The notes: a model not told the origin generated them from the letters alone. Positions 48,799 to 60,903 are shown, numbered from the stretch's first letter. The stretch: 64,000 nucleotides of DNA from Pseudomonas sp. EpS/L25 (GCF_001512295.1 NZ_LNUP01000016.1:62001-126000), one strand, 5' to 3'. Numbers and translations: made by a program.

Positions 48799-49323
48799 AT
48801 GAAATACCGCCTGGGAGAACAGCGGGTCGAGGCCCATCCGCAGAGCTGGATCGCGCCCACCGCCGCGGTGATCGGCAAGGTGCGCCTGGACGAGGGCGCC
48901 AGCGTCTGGTTCGGCGCGGTACTGCGTGGCGACAACGAGCTGATCCACATCGGCCCGGACAGCAACGTACAGGACGGCGCCGTGCTGCATACCGATCCCG
49001 GCTCGCCGCTGACCCTGGGCCGCGGTGTGACCGTCGGGCACCAGGCCATGCTGCACGGCTGCGAGATCGGCGACGGCTGCCTGATCGGCATCCACGCCGT
49101 GGTACTCAACGGCGCGCGCATTGGCCGCCACTGCCTGGTGGGCGCCAATGCCCTGGTCACCGAGAACACGGTGATCCCCGACGGCTCCCTGGTGCTCGGC
49201 TCGCCGGCCAAGGTGGTGCGCACCCTGAGCGAGGCCCAGCAGGCGCAGCTGGCGGCCAACGCCCAGGTCTACGTGGCCAATGCGCGGCGCTATCTGGAGG
49301 AATTGTTCGAGCAGGGGGAGTAG
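48799..49323 (+). CDS. Gamma carbonic anhydrase-family protein (left-handed beta-helix)
   Basis: 174 residues. Hexapeptide repeats run through [59 protein letters not shown] and [12 protein letters not shown]. The three zinc histidines of the CamH/YrdA group appear in DGAVLHTD and VGHQAMLHG. The start has AGGATCAGCAGC upstream. Family members may be carbonic anhydrases or acyl-CoA-binding homologs; activity cannot be assumed. Confidence 0.87.
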   Translation: MKYRLGEQRVEAHPQSWIAPTAAVIGKVRLDEGASVWFGAVLRGDNELIHIGPDSNVQDGAVLHTDPGSPLTLGRGVTVGHQAMLHGCEIGDGCLIGIHAVVLNGARIGRHCLVGANALVTENTVIPDGSLVLGSPAKVVRTLSEAQQAQLAANAQVYVANARRYLEELFEQGE

Positions 49324-49354
49324 GGGGCTCGGGAGCCGCGCTTCGCGCTAGATG

Positions 49355-49612
49355 ACCCCCTCTCCCTTTGGGAGAGGAGGGTGAGGGTCGTCTGACTAAT
49401 CGCGGCCATGGGCCGCTCCTACAAAAGCATCACTCCCCTGTAGGAGCGGCCCATGGCCGCGATCAAACATCAATCCGGCACAGAAGCAGTCAGGAGCGGC
49501 CGCGTTGGCAGATCGCCATGGCTGCGATCACACCTTACGTCGACACAAAAGCAGGCACGAATTCGTTGCCAGGCGCGCCCTCACCCCAACCCTCTCCCAA
49601 GGGGAGAGGGGG
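49355..49612. repeat. Cluster of intergenic palindromes (REPIN copy 3, degenerate REPIN, two CTCTCCC repeats)
   Basis: Within the 352-bp gap after the gamma carbonic anhydrase gene: a CTCTCCC/GGGAGAGG palindrome (49355-49388), a full REPIN-like inverted repeat (49399-49463, arms identical to copies 1 and 2), a decayed copy (49493-49532) and a CCCTCACCCC palindrome (49578-49612). No gene is seen here. Confidence 0.85.
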
Positions 49613-49675
49613 CTATCCGAGCAGGCGTTTGTCTGCAGCGGCCCGCCCATCAGCTCACGGCCTGGCCCCCACCCC

Positions 49676-50599
49676 TCACGGCTTCTCGAACCGATAGAAC
49701 AGATTCGGTTCGCTGACCACGTACAGCCGGCCCTGGTCGTCCATGGCCACGCCCTCGGCCTGGGGCACGCTGCGGGTCAGGCCGTGCTGGCCGCGCAGCA
49801 GCGACAGGGAGCTGATCGGCTGGCCCTCGTCGTCCAGCTCCAGCACCAGCCGCGACTGGTCGGAGAGCGCCAGCAGGTGACCGGTGCCGGGATCGAATTG
49901 CAGGCTGGAGAGGTCGCGCACGAACAGTCGGCGATCGCGCTGGGGATCGGTGCGCAGCGACAGCGCCTGCAGGCCCTCGAAGGCCTGGCTGCCGAGGCCG
50001 TCGATCTCGTAGATGCGCACCGGATCGCTCTCCTTGGCGACGAAGAAGCGCTCGCGGGCGGCGTCGTAGGCCAGGCCTTCGTTGCCGCGGTTGTCGCCTT
50101 CCACGTCGCTGAGGCTGAAGGGATGGCTGACCTGGCGGTCGTCGATGTCCACCTCGCGGGTGTCGGCGCCGATCTGCACCCGCACCAGACGCTGGCGGCG
50201 CTCCTCGCTGATCATGTAGACGCCCGGGGCTATGTATTCGATGGCTTCCGGATCGCTGAAGCCCTTGAGCTCCACCTGGCGCAATAGCTTGCCATCCAGG
50301 TCCAGTTCGAGAAAGCGTGCCGGCTTGTTGGTGACGCTGACCAGGGTATGGCGATGCGGATCGAAACTCAGCGCCGACACATCGGTGATGCCTTCGCCGA
50401 TGGCGCGCGCCTCGATGGTGACGCGATAGCCCGGTAGCCACAGCGAGCGGGCCTCCCGGCTCTCGGCCTGGAACTGGCTCTGGACATTGAACCAGAGGCG
50501 TTCGAACAGGCGATGTTGCTGGGCCACCAGGGTCAAGACCAGCAACAGCACGGCGCCCAGGGCGGTGCCGAAAAAGCGTAGGGAAAACAATGGGAACAT
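49676..50599 (-). CDS. SdiA-regulated-family membrane-anchored beta-propeller (YjiK-like), paralog 1
   Basis: 307 residues. One N-terminal hydrophobic segment (FFGTALGAVLLLVLTLVAQQ) probably anchors it, with the rest in the periplasm. Repeated strands (DVSALSFDPHRHTLVSVTNK, EAIEYIAPGVYMISEERRQR, NRGNEGLAYDAARERFFVAK, EGVAMDDQGRLYVVSEPNLF) match the SdiA-regulated/YjiK propeller family. Function unknown. It is the downstream member of a tandem pair 71 bp apart with similar strands in the same order. Confidence 0.82.
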   Translation of the reverse strand: MFPLFSLRFFGTALGAVLLLVLTLVAQQHRLFERLWFNVQSQFQAESREARSLWLPGYRVTIEARAIGEGITDVSALSFDPHRHTLVSVTNKPARFLELDLDGKLLRQVELKGFSDPEAIEYIAPGVYMISEERRQRLVRVQIGADTREVDIDDRQVSHPFSLSDVEGDNRGNEGLAYDAARERFFVAKESDPVRIYEIDGLGSQAFEGLQALSLRTDPQRDRRLFVRDLSSLQFDPGTGHLLALSDQSRLVLELDDEGQPISSLSLLRGQHGLTRSVPQAEGVAMDDQGRLYVVSEPNLFYRFEKP

Positions 50600-50670
50600 C
50601 GATGGCGGTCCTTCTGCAGCTCTGCCGCGCAGCCTAAGGGCGCCGTCCTGAATTCAAGCTGAATAGGCGC

Positions 50671-51576
50671 TCATCGCGCGGGCGCGGACACCTTGCGAAA
50701 CACATGGAAGATGTTGGGCTCGCCGATGACGTAGAGATTGCCGGCTTCGTCCAGGGCCACGCCTTCCGGCTGTTCCAGGGTGGCATCCAGGCCGTGCAGG
50801 CCGCGTCTCAAGCTGATGAAGCTGACCGGTTGGCCCTCGGCGGTGAATTCCACCAGGGTGTGGGACTGGTCGGACAGCGCCAGCAGATGACCCGTACGCG
50901 GATCGACCGCTACCGCGGAATAGTCGATCACCAGTTGCTCGAGCGGGAAGGGCTGGAGGCTACCGGTGACGCCACGGCCGTCGCTGGCCAGGGTGAAGAG
51001 GGCGGCCGGGTCGCGTTCCTTGCTGAGGATCAGCCGCTGGCGGCGCGGGTCCCAGGCGATGCCTTCGAAACCCTTGTTGCCGGCGTCGGGAAAGCCGAGG
51101 TCATGGTGTTCGAAGGTGTTGGCGTCCAGCTCCTGGGCGTCGTCCGCGAGCCGGAACAGCGACAGTCGCCGCTGGCGCTCGTCGACGATGGCCAGGCGGC
51201 CGTCTTCCAGGGCGCTCACCCCTTCCAGGTTGGCGACGTTGCGAATCGGAATGCGCCTGAGGATGTCGCCGGTCAGGCTCAGCTGCACCAGGTAGGGGGT
51301 ATTGCCGGTGACGGCGAAGAGGGTACGGGTGCGCGGATCGTAGGTGAGATCGGAGGTCTCGGCCTCGGCCAGGCCCGGTAGCTGCTTGCCCTGGATCACC
51401 GCCTGGTAGTCCGGCAGCCAGACCGAAGCGGCACGCACCTCTGGCGGCGTGCGGTATTCCTGCCACCAGAGCAGCGCCCGGTCGTTCCAGTGCCAGACGA
51501 CGCTGAGGACGATCAGTACCAAGAGGACGAAGGCGGAGAGGAGGCGGAACAGGAGGAGGCGAGGGAGTCTGGACAT
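50671..51576 (-). CDS. SdiA-regulated-family membrane-anchored beta-propeller (YjiK-like), paralog 2
   Basis: 301 residues from ATG 51576 (AAGAAG upstream); an in-frame start at 51615 is possible. The N-terminal anchor LLLFRLLSAFVLLVLIVLSV is followed by SVWLPDYQAVIQGKQLPGLA and the same repeated propeller strands as its neighbour (TSDLTYDPRTRTLFAVTGNT, GNKGFEGIAWDPRRQRLILS, PEGVALDEAGNLYVIGEPNI). The tandem arrangement indicates an old duplication. Role unknown. Confidence 0.82.
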   Translation of the reverse strand: MSRLPRLLLFRLLSAFVLLVLIVLSVVWHWNDRALLWWQEYRTPPEVRAASVWLPDYQAVIQGKQLPGLAEAETSDLTYDPRTRTLFAVTGNTPYLVQLSLTGDILRRIPIRNVANLEGVSALEDGRLAIVDERQRRLSLFRLADDAQELDANTFEHHDLGFPDAGNKGFEGIAWDPRRQRLILSKERDPAALFTLASDGRGVTGSLQPFPLEQLVIDYSAVAVDPRTGHLLALSDQSHTLVEFTAEGQPVSFISLRRGLHGLDATLEQPEGVALDEAGNLYVIGEPNIFHVFRKVSAPAR

Positions 51577-51654
51577 GCGGCTTCTTGTTGGAGAGTCACC
51601 GGGTGCCAGACGCACCGTCGCCTGACACTCGTCCGGCGACGGTGGGTGGCGGTT

Positions 51655-52320
51655 TTATAGCACGCGGGTCTCGAAGCGGCTAACGCCCGGCAGCTCCAGC
51701 ACCAGCTCATCGCCCACATTGAGCGGTCCGACACCTACCGGGGTGCCGGTGAGGATGACATCGCCCGGTTGCAGGGAGAAATGCCCGGCGATGGCCTGGA
51801 TCAGCGGCAGGATGGGATTGAGCATGTCACGGCTGTTGCCGTCCTGGCGCACCTCGCCGTTGATGGTCAGGCGCACCGGGATGTCGGCCAGGTCCTCGAA
51901 GGCATCGCCCGGCACGAAGGGCGCGAGCACGCAGGCACCGTCGAAGCTCTTGGCGATCTCCCAGGGATAGCCCTTTTCCTTGAGGCGGCTCTGCACGTCG
52001 CGGAGGGTGAGGTCCAGGGACGGGGCGAAGCCGGAGATGGCGTCGCGTACTTCCTCGGCGGATGGCTTCTTCGACAACGGCTTGCCGATCAGCACGGCGA
52101 TCTCGGCCTCGTAGTGCACCGAGCCCTGGTCGGTGGGAATGGCGAAACCTTCAGCCACCGGGACCACGCAACTGGCCGGCTTGATGAACAGCAGGGGCTC
52201 GGTGGGAACCGGATTGTTCAGCTCCTTGGCGTGTTCGGCGTAGTTGCGGCCGATGCAGACGACCTTGCCCAGGGAGAAGTGGATCTTGGTGCCGTCGAGG
52301 TACTGGTGCTGATAGGCCAT
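51655..52320 (-). CDS. Fumarylacetoacetate hydrolase-family protein
   Basis: 221 residues from ATG 52320, which has AGGAG 6 bases upstream. KVVCIGRNYAEHAKELNN, FIKPASCV, HYEAEIAVLIGK (metal ligands) and GDVILTGTPVGVGPL are the FAH signature. Members are hydrolases, decarboxylases (oxaloacetate/acylpyruvate) or isomerases; the short single-domain form resembles YcgM-type acylpyruvases. It is divergent from serA with a 224-bp gap that shows no other feature. Confidence 0.88.
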   Translation of the reverse strand: MAYQHQYLDGTKIHFSLGKVVCIGRNYAEHAKELNNPVPTEPLLFIKPASCVVPVAEGFAIPTDQGSVHYEAEIAVLIGKPLSKKPSAEEVRDAISGFAPSLDLTLRDVQSRLKEKGYPWEIAKSFDGACVLAPFVPGDAFEDLADIPVRLTINGEVRQDGNSRDMLNPILPLIQAIAGHFSLQPGDVILTGTPVGVGPLNVGDELVLELPGVSRFETRVL

Positions 52321-52544
52321 CTTGTGCTCCTGATGAGTGGCGTCCGCCTTCGATCTTAACCAAAAGCGGCGGTCGCGGGGCGATGCTGGTCGCGAGGCGC
52401 TCATGGTCGCCCTGAGAAAGCTTCAGGTCGCAATCGGACCTGCACCTGGTCGCTCATGTTAAGATGGCGCCCCTTCGCCGCTGGCGACTCCGGTCGGATC
52501 GCCGCGCAGGCTCCCTCTCCTTGGAAACCCTGGATTCAACGCAG

Positions 52545-53774
52545 ATGAGCAAGACTTCCCTCGACAAGAGCAAGATCCGCTTCCTTCTCCTGGAAGGCGT
52601 CCACCAGTCCGCCGTGGATACCCTGAAGTCCGCGGGTTACAGCAATATCGAGTACGTCGTAAGCTCCCTGCCGGAAGCCCAGCTCAAGGAGAAGATCGCC
52701 GACGCCCACTTCATCGGCATCCGCTCCCGCACCCAGCTCACCGAAGAGGTGTTCGACTGCGCCAAGAAGCTGGTCGCGGTCGGCTGCTTCTGCATCGGCA
52801 CCAACCAGGTCGACCTGCAGGCCGCTCGTGAGCGCGGCATCGCCGTGTTCAACGCCCCTTATTCCAATACCCGCTCGGTGGCCGAACTGGTGCTGGCCGA
52901 GGCCATCCTGCTGCTGCGTGGCATTCCGGCCAAGAACGCCTCCTGCCACCGCGGTGGCTGGATCAAGAGTGCGGCCAACTCCTTCGAGATCCGCGGCAAG
53001 AAGCTGGGCATCATCGGCTACGGTTCCATCGGCACCCAGCTGTCGGTGCTGGCCGAGGGCCTGGGCATGCAGGTGTTCTTCTACGACGTGGTCACCAAGC
53101 TGCCCCTGGGCAATGCCCAGCAGGTCGGCTCCCTGACCGAACTGCTCGGCATGAGCGACATCGTCACCTTGCACGTGCCGGAAACCCCCGCTACCCAGCT
53201 GATGATGGGTGAGCGCGAGATCCGTTCCATCAAGAAGGGCGGCATCCTGATCAACGCTGCCCGCGGCACCGTGGTCGATCTCGATGCCCTGGCCGCCGCC
53301 ATCAAGGACGAGCACCTGATCGGCGCCGCCATCGACGTCTTCCCGGTGGAGCCGCGCTCCAACAACGACGAATTCGTCTCGCCGCTGCGGGGCCTGGACA
53401 ACGTCATCCTGACCCCGCACATCGGTGGCTCCACCGCCGAGGCCCAGGCCAACATCGGCCTGGAAGTGGCCGAGAAGCTGGTCAAGTACAGCGACAACGG
53501 TACCTCGGTGTCCTCGGTCAACTTCCCCGAAGTGGCCCTGCCGTCGCACCCGGGCAAGCATCGCCTGCTGCATATCCACCAGAACGTCCCGGGCGTGCTG
53601 TCGGAGATCAACCGCGTCTTCTCCGAGAGCGGCATCAACATCTCCGGCCAGTACCTGCAGACCGACGAGAAGGTCGGCTACGTGGTGATCGACGTCGACG
53701 CCGAGTACTCCGACCTGGCCCAGGAGAAGCTGCAGAACATCAAGGGCACCATCCGCTGCCGCGTGCTGTTCTAA
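52545..53774 (+). CDS. serA: D-3-phosphoglycerate dehydrogenase
   Basis: 409 residues from ATG 52545, starting MSKTSLDKSKIRFLLLEGVH as in other Pseudomonas SerA. The NAD-binding loop is GIIGYGSIGTQ (about 157-167), followed by the catalytic Arg in NAARGTVVDLDAL, Glu and His (TPHIGGSTAEAQ). A C-terminal ACT domain (VPGVLSEINRVFSESGINIS) would bind L-serine for feedback inhibition. First step of serine synthesis. A strong terminator follows. Confidence 0.96.
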   Translation: MSKTSLDKSKIRFLLLEGVHQSAVDTLKSAGYSNIEYVVSSLPEAQLKEKIADAHFIGIRSRTQLTEEVFDCAKKLVAVGCFCIGTNQVDLQAARERGIAVFNAPYSNTRSVAELVLAEAILLLRGIPAKNASCHRGGWIKSAANSFEIRGKKLGIIGYGSIGTQLSVLAEGLGMQVFFYDVVTKLPLGNAQQVGSLTELLGMSDIVTLHVPETPATQLMMGEREIRSIKKGGILINAARGTVVDLDALAAAIKDEHLIGAAIDVFPVEPRSNNDEFVSPLRGLDNVILTPHIGGSTAEAQANIGLEVAEKLVKYSDNGTSVSSVNFPEVALPSHPGKHRLLHIHQNVPGVLSEINRVFSESGINISGQYLQTDEKVGYVVIDVDAEYSDLAQEKLQNIKGTIRCRVLF

Positions 53775-53791
53775 GCCTCGAGGCTGCATGA

Positions 53792-53827
53792 AAAAGCCCC
53801 GGTCGGGTTCGTCTGACCGGGGCTTTT
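53792..53827 (+). terminator. Rho-independent terminator of serA
   Basis: AAAAGCCCCGGTC (53792-53804) and GACCGGGGCTTTT (53815-53827) form a 13-bp stem with ten-base loop ending in Ts, 18 bp after the serA stop. Confidence 0.9.
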
Positions 53828-53850
53828 GCTTGCGTGCTGGTGGAGTCTTT

Positions 53851-53914
53851 ATCGCGGCCATGGGCCGCTCCTACAGGGAGTGATGCTCTCGTAGGAGCGG
53901 CCCGTGGCCGCGAT
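53851..53914. repeat. REPIN-like inverted repeat, copy 4
   Basis: Same 25-bp arms as copies 1-3 with a mismatch at the ends of the loop and one change (CCCGTGG for CCCATGG) in the right arm. Between the convergent serA and rpiA genes. Confidence 0.88.
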
Positions 53915-53921
53915 CAGTCGT

Positions 53922-54000
53922 GTAGCGTGGAGAACGGCGCAGCCTTATCCACTGGTCTCGCCCGCGCTCACCTGTGGAAAACGCTGACGCGGTTTTCCAC
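53922..54000. repeat. Solo hairpins related to the core of elements A and B
   Basis: GTAGCGTGGAGAACGGCGCA with a TTATCCAC arm (53922-53955), then GTGGAAAAC (53974-53982) pairing with GTTTTCCAC (53992-54000), 10 bp beyond the rpiA stop. These match halves of the 83-bp core. The second may terminate rpiA transcription. Confidence 0.7.
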
Positions 54001-54009
54001 ACCACGGAT

Positions 54010-54684
54010 TCAGCTGCGCTCCAGGCGCTCCACGCCCTGGGAGGTGCCCAGCAGCAGCACGTCCGCCGGGCGGGCGGCGAAGAGGCCGTTGGCGACCACG
54101 CCGACGATGTTGTTGATCTTGGCTTCCAGGCCCACTGGATCGACGATGTGCATATTGTGCACGTCGAGGATGACGTTGCCGTTGTCGGTCACCACGCCGT
54201 CGCGGTATTCCGGGTCGCCGCCCAGCTTGACCAGCTCGCGGGCCACGTGGCTGCGGGCCATGGGGATGACTTCCACCGGCAGCGGGAATTCGCCGAGGAC
54301 GTCGACGCGCTTGCTGGCATCGGCGATGCAGATGAAGGTGCGCGCCACGGCGGCGACGATCTTCTCGCGGGTCAGGGCCGCGCCGCCGCCCTTGATCAGG
54401 TTGAGGTGGCCGTCGGCTTCGTCGGCGCCGTCCACGTAGAACTCCAGATCGCTGACGCCGTTGAGGTCATAGACGGTGATGCCATGGCGCTTCAGCCGGT
54501 CGGCGGTGGCCTGGGAGCTGGCCACGGCGCCGTCGAATTCCAGCTTGTGCTTGGCCAGCAGGTCGATGAAGAAGTTGGCGGTCGAGCCGGTGCCCACGCC
54601 GACCACGATGTCGCGGGAGAGCTGGGGAAGGATGAGGTCGACCGCGGCCTGGGCGACGGCCTGCTTGAGCTGGTCCTGATTCAT
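54010..54684 (-). CDS. rpiA: Ribose-5-phosphate isomerase A
   Basis: 224 residues, standard. [16 protein letters not shown] binds the phosphate; [20 protein letters not shown] and the catalytic [14 protein letters not shown] (glutamate) follow, and the C-terminal [17 protein letters not shown] is typical. It interconverts ribose-5-phosphate and ribulose-5-phosphate. It is divergent from the ilvA remnant, the pairing expected for Pseudomonas. Confidence 0.96.
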   Translation of the reverse strand: MNQDQLKQAVAQAAVDLILPQLSRDIVVGVGTGSTANFFIDLLAKHKLEFDGAVASSQATADRLKRHGITVYDLNGVSDLEFYVDGADEADGHLNLIKGGGAALTREKIVAAVARTFICIADASKRVDVLGEFPLPVEVIPMARSHVARELVKLGGDPEYRDGVVTDNGNVILDVHNMHIVDPVGLEAKINNIVGVVANGLFAARPADVLLLGTSQGVERLERS

Positions 54685-54811
54685 GGGGGTATCCGCAGAG
54701 AAACGGGTGAAGGGTCGCCGATTATAGCCGCTCGGACGGCCCGGCTAACCCACCCGGGGACGCCCGTAGTAGACTTTTCGCCCCCGCCGCACCCACCGGA
54801 TCGCCCCGTCG

Positions 54812-54982
54812 ATGCTCGAACAGTACGTGAAGAAGACCCTGCTCGCCCCCGTCTACGACGTGGCGATCGAAACGCCCCTGCAACCGGCGCGGGCGCTGTC
54901 CGAGCGGCTGGGCTGCCAGGTGCTGCTCAAGCGCGAAGACCTGCAGCCGGTGTTCTCCTTCAAGATCCGTGCTCAGAAGTGA
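54812..54982 (+). pseudogene. ilvA: Truncated threonine dehydratase gene, fused to 5S rRNA sequence
   Basis: The start [20 protein letters not shown] and [17 protein letters not shown], with the PLP-lysine segment FSFKIR, is the N-terminus of biosynthetic IlvA, which is normally ~500 residues. After the CGT codon at 54968-54970 and one more G, the sequence turns into 5S rRNA DNA and a TGA ends the frame after 56 codons. The Lys-bearing loop is kept, but nearly all of the catalytic and regulatory domains are missing, so this piece cannot be active. Confidence 0.92.
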
Positions 54983-55045
54983 AACGATGCATCGCCGATG
55001 GTAGTGTGGGGTTTCCCCATGTGAGAGTAGGTCATCGTCAAGCGC
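54972..55045 (+). rRNA. rrf: 5S rRNA, 3' portion only
   Basis: From CTCAGAAGTGAAACGATGCA through ATCGCCGATGGTAGTGTGGG and GTGAGAGTAGGTCATCGTCA, this matches the last ~74 of ~120 nt of Pseudomonas 5S rRNA. The 5' ~46 nt, and the 16S/23S genes expected upstream, are missing; ilvA sequence stands in their place. The strand fits an rRNA operon reading toward uvrA. Confidence 0.93.
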
Positions 55046-55056
55046 CTAATACCCAG

Positions 55057-55093
55057 CACCCCCGCTCAGTTCACTCTGGCGGGGGTGTTGTCT
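55057..55093 (+). terminator. rRNA-type terminator after the 5S fragment
   Basis: CACCCCCGC (55057-55065) pairs with GCGGGGGTG (55079-55087) across 13 bases and is followed by TTGTCTTT. Its position 12 bp past the 5S end is as expected for an rRNA operon terminator. Confidence 0.85.
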
Positions 55094-55417
55094 TTGGGCG
55101 GGGAAAATTCAGTCGAGCGCCAAGACGCTTGGGCGGATAGTCACGTCAGGGGGCGAAGGTGAGCCGCGTGCCTGGGGTTGACCTCACCCTGGCTCTCTCC
55201 CGTGGGAGAGGGGACTAAGAGCGGCGGAGGCTTGAGTGGTGCCTGTTTGGACAAGGGCTGCCTGGAGCTCGAAGAGAAGGCAGTCCGGCTGCGCCGGGCT
55301 ATCGCGGCCACAGGCCGCGATAGGGCAATAGCCGCTACCAATGGCCCCGAGTCATTGTGTGACCTACAAAAAAGCCCGGCATGTGCCGGGCTTTTGCGTT
55401 CAGGTCAGTGCTTGGGA
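55092..55417. other. Intergenic region between the 5S terminator and uvrA
   Basis: About 325 bp with no gene. It holds a CTCTCCC/GGGAGAGG repeat (55182-55213), a short hairpin TATCGCGGCC-ACA-GGCCGCGATA (55300-55322) related to the REPIN arms, and the uvrA terminator. Confidence 0.7.
55368..55395 (-). terminator. Rho-independent terminator of uvrA
   Basis: AAAAAGCCCGGC and GCCGGGCTTTT around ATGT form a strong stem; A-run on the plus strand gives Ts for minus-strand transcription. 23 bp after the uvrA stop. Confidence 0.88.
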
Positions 55418-58252
<2,835 letters not shown>

Positions 58253-58521
58253 GTAAACTTCTGCCTCGTGTTGGCGGCGCGTCAATAGAAAAGAGATCTC
58301 GTCCCGGGCTGCGGCTATCTGCCGCGCCTGTGAGAGAGGAGTCAAGGCTGGTAAAATTAATGGCCCGACAGCGGTGATCGGGCGTTCGTGATGCTGGCGG
58401 TCGGGAACGTTCGGACGAGCGCTCGGCTATCTTCACCGCTTCCTCCCTAAATGGTCATTGTCACGACTGTTTTAAAGCTGTGTGGCGACGTAAAAGTCTG
58501 TCGCCGACGAGAGGGTTATCA

Positions 58522-59910
58522 ATGCTCGACAAGCGCAGCGAAGCCATGAGCGGCGTCGAACGCCGTGCTGCCCTGGGGCTGGCCCTGGTCTTCGCCTTTC
58601 GTATGCTCGGTATGTTCATGGTGCTCCCGGTCCTGGCAACCTATGGTCAGGAGCTGGCGGATGCCACTCCGGCACTCATCGGCCTCGCCATAGGTGCCTA
58701 TGGTTTGACCCAAGCGGTCCTGCAAATTCCCCTGGGGACCTTATCGGATCGTATCGGCCGGCGCCCCATCATCATCGGGGGGCTGCTGGTGTTCGCCCTG
58801 GGCGCCGCCATTGCCGCCAACGCCCATTCCATCTGGGGCGTGATCGCTGGTCGCATCGTACAGGGTGGTGGTGCCATTTCGGCCGCCATCATGGCGTTGC
58901 TGTCGGATCTGACCCGGGAGCAGCACCGCACCAAGGCCATGGCCACCATCGGCATGAGCATCGGCGTGTCCTTCGCCGTAGCCATGGTCGCCGGGCCGCT
59001 GCTCACGCGTGCCTATGGTCTGTCGGGGCTGTTCTGGGCGACTTGTGGGCTGGCGCTGGTCGGCCTGCTCATCGTACTGTTGGTGGTCCCCAGGAACGCG
59101 TCGCCTTTCGCTCACCGTGAATCCAATCTGGCCCGCCAGGCGCTGGGGACTACCCTGCGCAACCGCGATCTGCTGCGCCTGGACTTCGGCATCCTCACGC
59201 TCCATGCCGTGCTGATGGCCAGTTTTGTCGTCTTGCCGCTGGCCCTTGCCGAACATGCCGGTCTGCCGAAGGAGGAGCACTGGTGGGTTTACCTGACGGC
59301 ACTGGTGGTCGGCTTCTTCGCGATGGTTCCTTTCATCATCTATGGTGAAAAGAAGCGGCGTATGAAGCGCGTGCTGGTGGGGGCCATCAGTGTGCTGGTG
59401 CTGTGCGAGCTGTACTTCTTTTTCTTCAGCAACAGTCTTGTGGCCCTGGTCATCGGCATCGTGGTGTTCTTCACCGCCTTCAACCTGCTGGAGGCCTCGC
59501 TGCCTTCGCTCGTAAGCAAGGTGGCGCCGGCGGGGGGCAAGGGTACGGCCATGGGGATCTATTCCACCAGCCAGTTTCTTGGCTCGGCGCTCGGCGGTAT
59601 CCTCGGTGGCTGGCTGTTCCAGCATGGTGGCCTGTCCATCGTCTTCCTGGGCTGTGCTGCGCTTTGCCTGGGTTGGGCGGTGATTGCTGGTACGATGCGT
59701 GAACCGCCCTATGTCACCAGCCTGCGTTTGTCCGTCGCCCCTGAGCTAGTCAACGACCAGGGATTGGTCGGGCGCCTGTTGGCCCTGGCCGGGGTGACCG
59801 ACGCGGTGGTGGTGGCAGAAGAGCAAGCCGTCTACATCAAGATCGACACTAAAGTCGTTGATCGAGCGCAATTGGAGCGACTGGTAAGCCATACGCCAGT
59901 CGCCGCTTGA
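58522..59910 (+). CDS. MFS transporter with C-terminal extension
   Basis: 462 residues from ATG 58522 (GAGAGGG upstream). Twelve hydrophobic segments; [17 protein letters not shown] is the loop 2-3 motif and [17 protein letters not shown] is typical of the YajR-like drug-export group. The last ~65 residues ([40 protein letters not shown]) form a ferredoxin-like YAM domain as in YajR, which supports that identity. Substrate unknown. It is divergent from uvrA and 25 bp upstream of ssb, a conserved order in Pseudomonas. Confidence 0.88.
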   Translation: MLDKRSEAMSGVERRAALGLALVFAFRMLGMFMVLPVLATYGQELADATPALIGLAIGAYGLTQAVLQIPLGTLSDRIGRRPIIIGGLLVFALGAAIAANAHSIWGVIAGRIVQGGGAISAAIMALLSDLTREQHRTKAMATIGMSIGVSFAVAMVAGPLLTRAYGLSGLFWATCGLALVGLLIVLLVVPRNASPFAHRESNLARQALGTTLRNRDLLRLDFGILTLHAVLMASFVVLPLALAEHAGLPKEEHWWVYLTALVVGFFAMVPFIIYGEKKRRMKRVLVGAISVLVLCELYFFFFSNSLVALVIGIVVFFTAFNLLEASLPSLVSKVAPAGGKGTAMGIYSTSQFLGSALGGILGGWLFQHGGLSIVFLGCAALCLGWAVIAGTMREPPYVTSLRLSVAPELVNDQGLVGRLLALAGVTDAVVVAEEQAVYIKIDTKVVDRAQLERLVSHTPVAA

Positions 59911-59935
59911 TCGACAGCCTCATCAGGAGATTCAT

Positions 59936-60487
59936 ATGGCCCGTGGCGTCAATAAAGTCATTCTCGTCGGCAATGCCGGCGCCGATCCCGAAACCCGTTA
60001 CATGCCCAACGGCAACGCGGTGACCAACGTCACCCTGGCCACCAGCGAGAGCTGGAAGGACAAGCAGACCGGCCAGCAGCAAGACCGTACCGAATGGCAC
60101 CGCGTGGTGTTCTTCGGCCGCCTGGCCGAGATCGCTGGCGAGTACATCCGCAAGGGCTCCCAGGTCTATGTCGAGGGCTCGTTGCGCACCCGCAAGTGGC
60201 AGGGCCAAGACGGTCAGGATCGCTACACCACGGAAATCGTGGTCGACATCAACGGCAACATGCAGTTGCTGGGTGGTCGGGGTGGCAATGCCGGTGGTAA
60301 CGACGAGTACAACCAGAGCGCACCTGCGCCCCAGCAGCAACGCGCACCGCGTCCGCAGCAGGCTGCAGCACCCCAGGGTGGCGGCCAGCAATACGACAAT
60401 CGTCCGCAGCAGCAACCGCAGTCCCGTCCGCAGCAACAACCCGCTCAGCAGGACTACGACAGCTTCGACGACGACATTCCCTTCTAA
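59936..60487 (+). CDS. ssb: Single-stranded DNA-binding protein
   Basis: 183 residues. The OB fold opens [20 protein letters not shown] and includes [20 protein letters not shown] and [14 protein letters not shown] Gln/Pro-rich linker follows and the C-terminus is DDDIPF, the tip that recruits repair and replication partners. AGGAG precedes the ATG. It may be transcribed with the MFS gene upstream. A bidirectional terminator separates it from ssrA. Confidence 0.97.
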   Translation: MARGVNKVILVGNAGADPETRYMPNGNAVTNVTLATSESWKDKQTGQQQDRTEWHRVVFFGRLAEIAGEYIRKGSQVYVEGSLRTRKWQGQDGQDRYTTEIVVDINGNMQLLGGRGGNAGGNDEYNQSAPAPQQQRAPRPQQAAAPQGGGQQYDNRPQQQPQSRPQQQPAQQDYDSFDDDIPF

Positions 60488-60501
60488 ACGACGGGCAAAG
60501 A

Positions 60502-60531
60502 AAAAGGGCAGCCAATGGCTGCCCTTTCTTT
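60502..60531. terminator. Bidirectional terminator shared by ssb and ssrA
   Basis: AAAGGGCAGCC and GGCTGCCCTTT pair with a three-base loop and have A/T runs on both sides, so the hairpin can stop ssb (plus) and ssrA (minus) transcription. Confidence 0.9.
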
Positions 60532-60532
60532 T

Positions 60533-60885
60533 TGGTGGAGGCGGGGGGATTTGAACCCCCGTCCGCCAGCTCTCCGCTATCGGTTCTACATGCTTAGCCC
60601 TGTCTACTGAGTTAACCCATTGCGGCCCGACGGGCAGGGTGCTTTGGGCGAGCTGTATAAGTTTTAGCCGTTACGTCTACAGCGAACTTGGCGGCGATCC
60701 TGTTCTATCTGACAGTCGTTTCGGGTTTACAGGCATCCCCTAGCGACTGCTAGCCGCATTAAGCAGCTAGAGCGTAGTTGTCGTCGTTGGCAACTATAAG
60801 TTTGCAGCAGCGAATTTACGAGTTCTGCTACCAGCTCGGCATGCCCCTCAAGTTTCGTTACCGGCGTCGAATCCTAATCGCCCCC
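60533..60885 (-). ncRNA. ssrA: Transfer-messenger RNA (tmRNA)
   Basis: 353 nt. The 5' end GGGGGCGATTAGGATTCGAC and the 3' end, with a TTCAAATC T-loop and CCGCCTCCACCA, form the tRNA-like domain; the CCA is encoded. The reading frame for the tag ANDDNYALAA followed by TAA lies at 60759-60791. It rescues stalled ribosomes with SmpB, whose gene lies 82 bp upstream on the same strand. The tag is that known from Pseudomonas. Confidence 0.97.
60759..60791 (-). other. tmRNA tag-peptide reading frame
   Basis: The resume codon GCC at 60791 starts ANDDNYALAA and TAA ends at 60759. The terminal LAA is the degradation signal for ClpXP-type proteases. Confidence 0.95.
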
Positions 60886-60903
60886 AAAACTTGCTGGTCG
60901 TTC

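Noticed and set aside
58253-58521. LexA box between uvrA and the MFS gene
   Set aside because: A partial CTGT...GCTGTG pattern near 58467 does not match CTGT-N8-ACAG.
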